Source: Oceanococcus sp041624435 (GTDB lineage Bacteria; Pseudomonadota; Gammaproteobacteria; Nevskiales; Oceanococcaceae). Taken from it: DNA of 37,228 bases. The first letter of the stretch is position 1, and each line of letters begins with the position of its first letter. Below are positions 1 through 5,478 of the stretch, piece by piece. The notes beneath the pieces are model-generated. The model ran no database searches and was not told the origin of the DNA. It was given only the letters and a program-made list of their open reading frames with translations. The position numbers were made by a program, and so were the translations under genes. Location of the stretch: positions 1 through 37,228 of the forward strand of contig JBFJVB010000017.1 in assembly GCA_041624435.1 (NCBI GenBank). The letters are read 5' to 3'.

Positions 1-23
1 CCGGCGCAGCGCCAGCCCCCCCC

Positions 24-100
24 GTAGGAGCGAGCGCACGCTCGCGAAACTGCCTCAACCGGCAACCCCGACGCCCATTCGCGACTGACATCGCTCCTAC
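24..100. repeat. Inverted pair of REP-like palindromes
   Basis: Positions 24-48 read GTAGGAGCGAGC then a palindromic GCTCGCGAA tail. Positions 78-100 carry the same element in the opposite orientation, starting TTCGCGA and ending TCGCTCCTAC. Each copy has an imperfect internal palindrome, and the two face each other across about 30 bases. This matches the layout of extragenic REP doublets known from Pseudomonas and relatives. No other copy of the GTAGGAGCG core was noticed in this window. The pair sits downstream of the minus-strand tRNA gene, so it could form a hairpin in its read-through transcript. Confidence 0.65.
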
Positions 101-136
101 AACGGCGCCCTATCCGCCGGGCACCGAATTCATGGA

Positions 137-210
137 TGGAGCGGGTGATGGGAATCGAACCCACGTTCTCAGCTTGGGAAGCTGATGTTCTACCGTTGAA
201 CTACACCCGC
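137..210 (-). tRNA. glyU: tRNA-Gly (anticodon CCC)
   Basis: Read on the minus strand, this 74-base stretch folds as a complete cloverleaf. It has a 7-bp acceptor stem (GCGGGTG with CACCCGC), a D arm with AACGGTA, an anticodon stem TCAGC/GCTGA around loop TTCCCAA, a T arm with TTCGATT, and an encoded 3' TCCA. The loop places CCC at positions 34-36, so it decodes GGG glycine codons. The whole sequence closely resembles E. coli glyU as I remember it. An ATTCTA at 220-225 (TAGAAT on the minus strand) lies about 9 bases before the 5' end and could be the -10 box. No good -35 box was seen. Confidence 0.96.
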
Positions 211-253
211 GCAGGACCGATTCTAGCGGACTTTGCCGGTCAAATCTGCTGCT

Positions 254-865
254 CTAGGCACGCGGCCCGAACACGGGATCACGAATCTGGTAACGCTGAC
301 ACAGCAACATCAAGACCAGGTAGATACTGGTATGCAGGGCGGTCAGCAGAACGACCGCAAGCGCCGGAATGCCGAACAGCTGATGTGGCCAGGCGTAGGT
401 CCACACCCCCAGATTGACCGTGACCATCTCACCCCAGGCGGGGAAAAATGCCGAAAACAGGGCGGCCAGCAGCAATTTGACCCGCATGCCGCGCAATTGC
501 AGGCACTCGATGAACAATTCCTCGATACGGTAGAGAAAGATAAAGGTCAGGGACCAGGCGAATGGCAGCCACAGCGGAAACTCACGACCCGGCGCCAGAT
601 TATGGTATTCCCAGTAGCCGTTTCGAATCCCCCACAATTCGGCCATCACCCCCAGGCAGCCGGTCAGGAACGCGCCGCAGATCAGCACCACCCCTCTGGG
701 CACAAAGGGTTTGTACAGCTTGTAGTTCTGCCAGAAAAAGGTGAGCAGAATCACCCCGAGGATGAGCGCCACCACGCCGTGGTGGCGGTGCAATACGCCG
801 ACCAGCGCGCCCCCGACGGTCAGGGACACGAACAGTCGTGCGCTATGGAAGTACAAGTCGAACAT
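254..865 (-). CDS. Uncharacterised integral membrane protein
   Basis: This codes for 203 residues with about six hydrophobic segments (roughly 8-28, 29-46, 55-78, 95-115, 128-150 and 163-190) and short charged loops, so it is an inner-membrane protein. The central part has a conserved-looking stretch with GYWEYHNLAPG followed by PLWLPFAW and a FLYRIEELFIE helix. I do not recognise the family. The ATG at 865 follows AAGCGGTAAGC, a weak ribosome-binding site. It runs toward tRNA-Gly with a 43-base gap and may be co-transcribed with it. It diverges from thiS across 217 bases. Nothing in the sequence gives a substrate or role. Confidence 0.75.
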   Translation of the reverse strand: MFDLYFHSARLFVSLTVGGALVGVLHRHHGVVALILGVILLTFFWQNYKLYKPFVPRGVVLICGAFLTGCLGVMAELWGIRNGYWEYHNLAPGREFPLWLPFAWSLTFIFLYRIEELFIECLQLRGMRVKLLLAALFSAFFPAWGEMVTVNLGVWTYAWPHQLFGIPALAVVLLTALHTSIYLVLMLLCQRYQIRDPVFGPRA

Positions 866-935
866 GCTTACCGCTTTTGATTAGTGAATCCGGACCCGCG
901 CGACACAATCAGACCACCGCATTGCGTGCTTCCGA

Positions 936-941
936 TATAGT
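936..941 (+). promoter_or_regulatory. Possible -10 box for the thiS leader
   Basis: TATAGT matches the sigma70 -10 consensus at five of six bases. It would start transcription near 948, just ahead of the first paired strand of the thiS leader at 956. No matching -35 box was found at 16-18 bases upstream, so this is only a candidate. Confidence 0.3.
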
Positions 942-955
942 AAGCGCCCTGGAAC

Positions 956-1048
956 CCTCAGTCGGCCGCTGCTCCGGCACGGATAAAGCCGTGAATTCCG
1001 TCGCATGCCGGAGTTGCCTTGACCTAAGTTGCGTGGTCAGGACTGAGG
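956..1048 (+). promoter_or_regulatory. Candidate structured leader RNA upstream of thiS
   Basis: The leader can form a compact three-way junction. P1 pairs CCTCAGTC (956-963) with GACTGAGG (1041-1048), 8 perfect pairs. P2 pairs CTCCGGCA (972-979) with TGCCGGAG (1006-1013), 8 perfect pairs. P3 pairs TGACC (1020-1024) with GGTCA (1035-1039) and abuts P1, allowing coaxial stacking. An alternative hairpin, CACGG/CCGTG (978-993), competes with P2. The conserved TPP-riboswitch sequences (CTGAGA and the CCTGATCTGGATAATGCCAGC region) are absent, so it is not a recognisable THI box. The pairing is seen in the sequence; any regulatory role is inferred from its place before a thiamine gene. Confidence 0.4.
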
Positions 1049-1082
1049 CCGAGTACGATGAATTAAGCCTAAAGATATCCGG

Positions 1083-1295
1083 ATGATTGACCGCGTGGAC
1101 ATCATAGTCAACGGTGAGCCGCACCCTTGGCGTGAGCAACTCCGGCTCGGCGAGCTGATTGCCGAACTGGGCCTGGCCGACAAACGTGTTGCGGTTGAGG
1201 TCAACAACGACATCGTGCCGCGAAGCCAGCACTCGGTCCATACGCTGGAAGCTGGCGACAAGATTGAAATCATTCAGGCCATTGGCGGCGGCTGA
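1083..1295 (+). CDS. thiS: Sulfur carrier protein ThiS
   Basis: A 70-residue protein of the ubiquitin-like ThiS family. ThiS is adenylated at its C-terminus and then carries sulfur as a thiocarboxylate, which it gives to ThiG for making the thiamine thiazole. Visible features are the N-terminal strand VDIIVNGEPH, the IVPRSQH segment typical of the family, and the essential C-terminal Gly-Gly (the protein ends IGGG). Length is normal (about 66 in E. coli). The ATG at 1083 has no clear Shine-Dalgarno sequence and follows the leader ending at 1048. thiG follows after 30 bases, so the two form a thiazole-synthesis pair. The adenylating enzyme ThiF is not in this window. Confidence 0.93.
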   Translation: MIDRVDIIVNGEPHPWREQLRLGELIAELGLADKRVAVEVNNDIVPRSQHSVHTLEAGDKIEIIQAIGGG

Positions 1296-1325
1296 TCCCA
1301 CAAGCATTGCGCATACGAAAGCACT

Positions 1326-2108
1326 ATGAGCCCAGACACCCTTGTCATTGCTGGTACCGAGTATCAATCCCGACTGCTGGTCGGCACCGGCAAGTACCGC
1401 GATTTTGCCCAGACGGCCGAAGCGATCGCCGCCAGCGGCGCGCAGATCGTGACGGTGGCCTTGCGCCGTACCAATCTGGGGCAGAACCCCGACGAGCCCA
1501 ATCTGCTGGAGGTCATCTCGCCTTCACGCTATACCATCCTGCCGAATACGGCCGGTTGCTACACGGCGCAGGATGCCGTCCGCACCTGCCGCCTGGCGCG
1601 GGAACTGCTCGACGACCATCGTCTGGTCAAACTCGAAGTCCTGGGCGACCCGAAAACGCTCTATCCGGACGTCCCGGCCACCCTGGAGGCCGCCGAGGTT
1701 CTGGTGCGTGACGGCTTTGAAGTGATGGTCTACACCACGGATGACCCGATCACGGCCAAGCGTCTGGAAGACATCGGCTGTGTGGCGGTCATGCCGCTGG
1801 CCGCGCCAATCGGCTCGGGACTGGGCATTCAGAACAAATACAATATCCTGACCATCATCGAAAATGCCTCTGTGCCCATCCTGGTGGATGCCGGCGTCGG
1901 CACCGCCTCCGATGCCGCCATCGCAATGGAACTGGGATGTGACGGCGTGCTGATGAACACCGCCATTGCCGAGGCCAAGGATCCCGTACTGATGGCGCAG
2001 GCCATGAAACACGGCATATTGGCTGGCCGACAGGCGTTTCTGGCCGGTCGCATGCCGCGCCGCCGCTTTGCCTCGGCCTCCTCGCCCCTGTCCGGTCTGA
2101 TCGATTGA
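1326..2108 (+). CDS. thiG: Thiazole synthase ThiG
   Basis: A 260-residue TIM-barrel enzyme that condenses 1-deoxy-D-xylulose 5-phosphate, dehydroglycine and the sulfur of ThiS thiocarboxylate into the thiazole phosphate of thiamine, in the cytoplasm. Family features include SRLLVGTGKY near residues 15-24, the Schiff-base lysine in VKLEVLGDPK (Lys102), PNTAGC around 73-78, and the phosphate-binding AAPIGSGLGI and PILVDAGVGTASDAA stretches. The length is as expected. The start ATG at 1326 lies 30 bases after thiS. The stop overlaps the start of trmB by one base (TGATG). The thiS-thiG-trmB order is common in gammaproteobacteria and suggests one transcript. Confidence 0.96.
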   Translation: MSPDTLVIAGTEYQSRLLVGTGKYRDFAQTAEAIAASGAQIVTVALRRTNLGQNPDEPNLLEVISPSRYTILPNTAGCYTAQDAVRTCRLARELLDDHRLVKLEVLGDPKTLYPDVPATLEAAEVLVRDGFEVMVYTTDDPITAKRLEDIGCVAVMPLAAPIGSGLGIQNKYNILTIIENASVPILVDAGVGTASDAAIAMELGCDGVLMNTAIAEAKDPVLMAQAMKHGILAGRQAFLAGRMPRRRFASASSPLSGLID

Positions 2109-2800
2109 TGACGCCACAGCTCGATGTCGGCCCACCGCGCACCTATGTGCGGCGCGAGGGCCGAATCACCGACGGCCAGAAAAAAGCCCTGACCGAGCTG
2201 CTGCCCCGCTACGCCTACCCGGCAAGCCTGGCGGCGCCGGGCGAAGTGTTCGGCCGTGAAGCACCGCTGATCATCGAAATCGGCTTTGGCAATGGGGAGA
2301 ATCTGGCGGCGCAGGCACAGCGGCATCCGGAGCGTGACTACCTGGGCCTGGAGGTGCATCGCCCCGGCGTCGGCGCCCTGCTGCAGGCCGCCGAAGCGGC
2401 CGATCTGAACAATTTACGGGTCAGCTCCCGGGATGCGCTGCACTTCCTGAGCGAGCAATTACCGGCCCAGTGCGCCGATGTGGTGCAGATCTTCTTTCCG
2501 GACCCCTGGCCGAAGAAACGTCACCATAAGCGGCGTATCGTGCGGGCCGAGGCCATGAGCAAGGTCGCCCGCTGTCTGCGCGAGGGCGGCGAACTCCTGG
2601 TCGCCACCGACTGGGACAATTACGCCGAGCAGATGATGGCAGTGCTCAGCGCCCACCCCGCATTTGCCAACCGTCATGGCGCTGGTGCTTTCGCCCCCCG
2701 CGCTGATAGGGTGTTGACCCGCTTCGAAAAGCGCGCCCAGCGCCTCGGGCACACCATCCATGATCTGGCTTTTGTCAAAAAACCTTTGATCGCCTCATGA
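2108..2800 (+). CDS. trmB: tRNA (guanine-N7-)-methyltransferase TrmB
   Basis: A 230-residue SAM-dependent methyltransferase that makes m7G at position 46 in the variable loop of many tRNAs. Motif I is IEIGFGNGENLA (about 56-67). The family hallmark FFPDPWPKKRHHKRRI follows in the middle of the protein, with GELLVATDW further on. The ATG at 2108 overlaps the thiG stop by one base and is preferred over the TTG three bases upstream. Translation is probably coupled to thiG. A 94-base gap with three possible hairpins separates it from the phosphoribulokinase gene. Confidence 0.95.
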   Translation: MTPQLDVGPPRTYVRREGRITDGQKKALTELLPRYAYPASLAAPGEVFGREAPLIIEIGFGNGENLAAQAQRHPERDYLGLEVHRPGVGALLQAAEAADLNNLRVSSRDALHFLSEQLPAQCADVVQIFFPDPWPKKRHHKRRIVRAEAMSKVARCLREGGELLVATDWDNYAEQMMAVLSAHPAFANRHGAGAFAPRADRVLTRFEKRAQRLGHTIHDLAFVKKPLIAS

Positions 2801-2823
2801 ACATGGCAACGCGGACCAATCAT

Positions 2824-2890
2824 CGCCACCTGAGTGGCGCAACAGCCGCACGGCGAAGAGCCTGCGGCCAGCGCCCCGGACAAGCAGGCT
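2824..2890 (+). promoter_or_regulatory. Hairpins before prk, the last covering its ribosome-binding site
   Basis: Between trmB and prk, CGCCAC/GTGGCG (2824-2829 with 2834-2839) forms a tight hairpin with a CTGA loop. AGCCTGC/GCAGGCT (2859-2865 with 2884-2890) forms a second, 7-bp perfect stem ending four bases before the ATG at 2895. The only plausible Shine-Dalgarno, GCAGG at 2884-2888, lies in the 3' strand of this stem, so the fold would hide it. No T-run follows either hairpin, which argues against a terminator. A role in translation control is inference. Confidence 0.35.
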
Positions 2891-2894
2891 AAGC

Positions 2895-3776
2895 ATGTCG
2901 GATCTTCATCCCATTATCGCAGTTACCGGCTCGTCGGGCGCCGGCACCAGTACAGCGCGACTGGCGTTCGAACAGATTTTTCGGGTCCTGCATCAGAAAG
3001 CGGCCTTTGTTGAGGGCGACAGCTTTCATTCCTATGACCGTGAACAGATGCAGGCCGGCATTCAGCGCGCCAAGATTCGCGGTGAGAATTTCAGCCATTT
3101 CGGCCCTGCAGCGAATCATCTGGACAAACTGGAAGCGCTGTTCATGCAGTACGGCGAAACCGGCAGCGGCTTTTACCGCAATTACCTGCACACCGAAGAC
3201 GAGGCCAAGAAGTTCGGTCAACCCGTGGGCACTTTCACGCCATGGGTCGACCTGCCCACGGACACGGACTTCCTGTTCTATGAAGGCCTGCACGGCGGCG
3301 CGGTGACCGAAGAGGTGGATGTCGCCCAGCATGTCGACCTGCTGATCGGCATGACCCCGACGATCAATCTGGAGTGGACCCAGAAAATCCGCCGGGACGT
3401 CGAAGAACGCGGCCACACGCCGGAAGACATCGGCAAGACCATTCTCCGACGCATGCCGGATTACGTGAATTACATCACGCCGCAGTTTTCCCGCACCCAC
3501 ATCAATTTTCAGCGGGTTCCGCTGGTGGATACCTCCAATCCGTTTCTGGCCCCCGATATCCCCAGCCCGGATGAAAGCCTGACCGTGATCCGGGTCGCCC
3601 GGCCGGCCAAGCTCAAAGTCGAATTTCCGTATGTTCTGTCGATGATCCACGGCTCGTTCATGTCCCGGCCCAATACCCTGGTCGTGCCTGGCGGCAAGGC
3701 GGCCCTGGCGATGGAAATCATCCTGCGCCCGATCATCGAAGACATGGCCAAGAAGCGCAAAGCGCTGCTGGGCTGA
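2895..3776 (+). CDS. prkB: Phosphoribulokinase (PRK, proteobacterial type)
   Basis: A 293-residue protein of the octameric bacterial PRK class, which phosphorylates ribulose 5-phosphate to ribulose 1,5-bisphosphate with ATP. The P-loop GSSGAGTS is at residues 12-19, followed by EGDSFHSYDR (about 40-49), FSHFGPAANHLDKLE, LFYEGLHGG, NLEWTQKI, RRMPDYVNYITPQFSRTHINFQ and the C-terminal VVPGGKAALAME. Two kinds of homologue are known: Calvin-cycle enzymes of purple and sulfur bacteria, and the PrkB of enterobacteria, whose role is unclear. No RuBisCO or other Calvin-cycle gene is in this window, so autotrophy is possible but not shown. tas starts three bases after the stop, so the pair is almost certainly co-transcribed. 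Confidence 0.93.
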   Translation: MSDLHPIIAVTGSSGAGTSTARLAFEQIFRVLHQKAAFVEGDSFHSYDREQMQAGIQRAKIRGENFSHFGPAANHLDKLEALFMQYGETGSGFYRNYLHTEDEAKKFGQPVGTFTPWVDLPTDTDFLFYEGLHGGAVTEEVDVAQHVDLLIGMTPTINLEWTQKIRRDVEERGHTPEDIGKTILRRMPDYVNYITPQFSRTHINFQRVPLVDTSNPFLAPDIPSPDESLTVIRVARPAKLKVEFPYVLSMIHGSFMSRPNTLVVPGGKAALAMEIILRPIIEDMAKKRKALLG

Positions 3777-3779
3777 GCC

Positions 3780-4811
3780 ATGCAGTACCGCCCGCTGGGC
3801 CGCACCGGCCTGAACATCAGCGTGATCGGCCTGGGCAGCATGACCTGGGGCGAACAGAACACTCCCGAACAGGCGTTCAGCCAGCTGGATTACGCGCTGG
3901 CGCAGGGGGTCAATTTCCTGGATGCCGCCGAGATGTATCCGGTGCCACCGCGCGCCCAGACCCAGGGCGCGACCGAAACCATCATCGGCCAGTGGCTGGC
4001 TCGAAGCGGCAAACGCCAGGAGGTGGTTCTGGCCAGCAAGGTCAGCGGCCGCGCCGACTGGCTGCCGCATATTCGCGGCGGCCCTCGCCTGGACAAAGCC
4101 AGCGTGCTCGCGGCCTGCGAGGCCAGCCTCAAGCGCCTGCAGACCGACTATATCGACCTGTATCAGGTGCACTGGCCTGATCGCGAAACCAACTTCTTCG
4201 GCCAGCTCGGATATGCACCCGCACAGCCGGATGACAGCATCGCCATTGCCGAAACCCTGGACGCGCTGAACACCCTGGTCCAGGCCGGCAAAGTCCGGCA
4301 TGTGGGCATTTCCAACGAAACGCCCTGGGGCCTTAGCGAATATCTGCGCCTGGCCCGCAGCGGTCTGCCGCGCGTGGCCAGCGTGCAGAATCCCTACAGC
4401 TTGCTCAATCGCAGCTACGAGATCGGTCTGGCCGAATATGCCGACAAGGAAGCCGTGGGCTTGCTGGCCTATTCCCCGCTGGGATTTGGCGTGCTGTCGG
4501 GAAAATATCTGGACAATCCTGAAGCCCAGGGTCGCATCAGCCTGTATCCGCGCTTCAGCCGTTACACCAAACCCCGCGCTGTGGCGGCCACCAAAGCCTA
4601 TGTGGACATCGCCCGATCGGCTGGCCTGGATCCGGCCCAGATGGCTTTGGCCTACGTCCACTCCCGGCCCTTCGTGACCAGCACCCTGATCGGCGCAACC
4701 CGTATGGAGCAGCTGCGTACCAATCTCGGCTCTGCGGCCTTGCGCCTGGACGCTGCGGTCGTTCGGGCACTGGAAGCGGTGCACGAGGACAATCCCAACC
4801 CGGCCCCCTGA
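3780..4811 (+). CDS. tas: NADP(H)-dependent aldo-keto reductase, Tas family
   Basis: A 343-residue TIM-barrel aldo-keto reductase very similar along its length to E. coli Tas. The catalytic tetrad is visible as Asp48 and Tyr53 (in LDAAEMYPVPPR), Lys87 (LASKV) and His131 (YQVHWPDR). Other family stretches are GLGSMTWGEQN, SVQNPYSLLNRS and the cofactor-binding STLIGATRMEQLRTNL near the C-terminus. The physiological substrate of Tas is not established; the E. coli gene was found as a suppressor of tyrosine auxotrophy under starvation. It lies three bases after prk. A GC-rich inverted repeat (4802-4807 with 4816-4821) spans its stop codon but has no T-run. Confidence 0.93.
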   Translation: MQYRPLGRTGLNISVIGLGSMTWGEQNTPEQAFSQLDYALAQGVNFLDAAEMYPVPPRAQTQGATETIIGQWLARSGKRQEVVLASKVSGRADWLPHIRGGPRLDKASVLAACEASLKRLQTDYIDLYQVHWPDRETNFFGQLGYAPAQPDDSIAIAETLDALNTLVQAGKVRHVGISNETPWGLSEYLRLARSGLPRVASVQNPYSLLNRSYEIGLAEYADKEAVGLLAYSPLGFGVLSGKYLDNPEAQGRISLYPRFSRYTKPRAVAATKAYVDIARSAGLDPAQMALAYVHSRPFVTSTLIGATRMEQLRTNLGSAALRLDAAVVRALEAVHEDNPNPAP

Positions 4812-4820
4812 AACCGGGGC

Positions 4821-4840
4821 CTGATCTTGCGCAATATCAG
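4821..4840. repeat. 20-base near-perfect palindrome after tas
   Basis: CTGATCTTGCGCAATATCAG is self-complementary except for one mismatched pair, with TTGCGCAA at its centre. It starts 10 bases after the tas stop. There is no following T-run, so it looks more like a protein-binding dyad than a terminator. It belongs to a 361-base gene-free stretch (4812-5172) that also holds an 8-bp inverted repeat (CTGCAAAT at 4967-4974 with ATTTGCAG at 4992-4999), a terminator-like hairpin, a promoter and a folded leader. Confidence 0.45.
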
Positions 4841-4997
4841 CGCAGCCTCCATCGCCTCAGTCTGGCCGTCACAACTACCTGAAAAGCATGGACTTTGCCC
4901 CCGAAAACGGGCGCGGATCGACATATTTCCGAATTTCACCGAACTCGGGACCGTTGGATAAATCGGCTGCAAATCAGTCACTTGAGCCCGAATTTGC

Positions 4998-5026
4998 AGG
5001 CACAGCTTGTGCCTTTACTAATTTTT
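4998..5026 (+). terminator. Terminator-like hairpin with imperfect T-tract
   Basis: AGGCACA (4998-5004) pairs perfectly with TGTGCCT (5008-5014) around a GCT loop, followed by TTACTAATTTTT to 5026. The stem is short, the T-tract is interrupted, and it lies about 190 bases after the tas stop, so efficiency is doubtful. Its first two bases are shared with the 4967-4999 inverted repeat, so the two folds compete slightly. It is the best candidate for the end of the thiS-to-tas transcript. Confidence 0.35.
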
Positions 5027-5056
5027 GACCCATTTTCAGGCACTTGTGACGCAAGC

Positions 5057-5085
5057 TTGAAAGCTTTGCAGGACGAGCCTATAAG
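5057..5085 (+). promoter_or_regulatory. Sigma70-type promoter for the 101-residue protein gene
   Basis: TTGAAA (5057-5062) and TATAAG (5080-5085) are separated by exactly 17 bases. Each matches the consensus at five of six positions. Transcription would begin near 5092, giving an 81-base leader before the ATG at 5173. This is one of the two best promoter matches seen in the window. Confidence 0.7.
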
Positions 5086-5094
5086 GAATCAAGG

Positions 5095-5167
5095 GATCGG
5101 CTCGCCACCCTCGCCCCTACCGAGGCTGGAAAGAACCGATCAGCACACCGTGGAAACACGGAAGGAG
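5095..5167 (+). promoter_or_regulatory. Folded 5' leader with GAAA-tetraloop hairpin beside the ribosome-binding site
   Basis: GATCGG (5095-5100) pairs with CCGATC (5136-5141) and encloses a second stem, CCTCG (5109-5113) with CGAGG (5121-5125). A separate hairpin, CCGTG (5148-5152) with CACGG (5157-5161), closes a GAAA tetraloop and directly abuts the strong Shine-Dalgarno AAGGAG (5162-5167), which is left single-stranded. Most of the predicted transcript leader is therefore structured. It may stabilise the mRNA or tune its translation; the function is inferred. Confidence 0.4.
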
Positions 5168-5172
5168 ATAGC

Positions 5173-5478
5173 ATGATCGGTGTATTTGAGGGGATTGACG
5201 TCGGCGGCTGGTACCGCATTCCCGGCGGTGCCTGTTTTGAAGTCGTCGCTCTGGATCTGGATTCCGAGACCATCGAAATTCAGTATTACGACGGCGCCGT
5301 CGAGGAACTGGATTTCGACAGCTGGCTGGAAATGTCCGCCGTGCCCTCAAACGCCCCCAACGATGCCGCGGGCGCGCTGGACCTGGCGCGAGGCGACTAT
5401 GGCGGGCTTGGCATGGACTTCGATGCCATCCAGCCCGGCGATCGATCTAACCCGCTGGACCAGCTGGACTGGTCATAG
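5173..5478 (+). CDS. Small acidic protein, DUF6763-like
   Basis: A 101-residue, strongly acidic soluble protein with no signal peptide or membrane segment. The first half looks like a small beta domain (GGWYRIPGGACFEVVALDLD then TIEIQYYDGAVEELDFDSW); the rest is a likely flexible acidic tail. From memory it resembles the uncharacterised family DUF6763 of gammaproteobacteria, but this was not searched. No function is known to me. The start is secure: AAGGAG lies five bases before the ATG, behind a good promoter. Its last 32 bases overlap the 3' end of the convergent ampG gene. The strong expression signals suggest an abundant protein. Confidence 0.8.
   Translation: MIGVFEGIDVGGWYRIPGGACFEVVALDLDSETIEIQYYDGAVEELDFDSWLEMSAVPSNAPNDAAGALDLARGDYGGLGMDFDAIQPGDRSNPLDQLDWS

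Noticed and set aside
900..1082. TPP riboswitch upstream of thiS
   Set aside because: Position fits, but the conserved CTGAGA and the long GAACCTGAT...GCCAGCG region are absent on both strands. Only a generic three-way junction remains.
838..1086. 82-codon open frame between the membrane protein and thiS
   Set aside because: It overlaps the start of the membrane gene and the thiS leader, has no ribosome-binding site, and its product has no recognisable features. The strand symmetry there is better explained by RNA structure.
2889..4784. 631-codon open frame antisense to prk and tas
   Set aside because: It covers two well-conserved genes on the opposite strand, and its His/Gln/Ala-rich product shows no motif.
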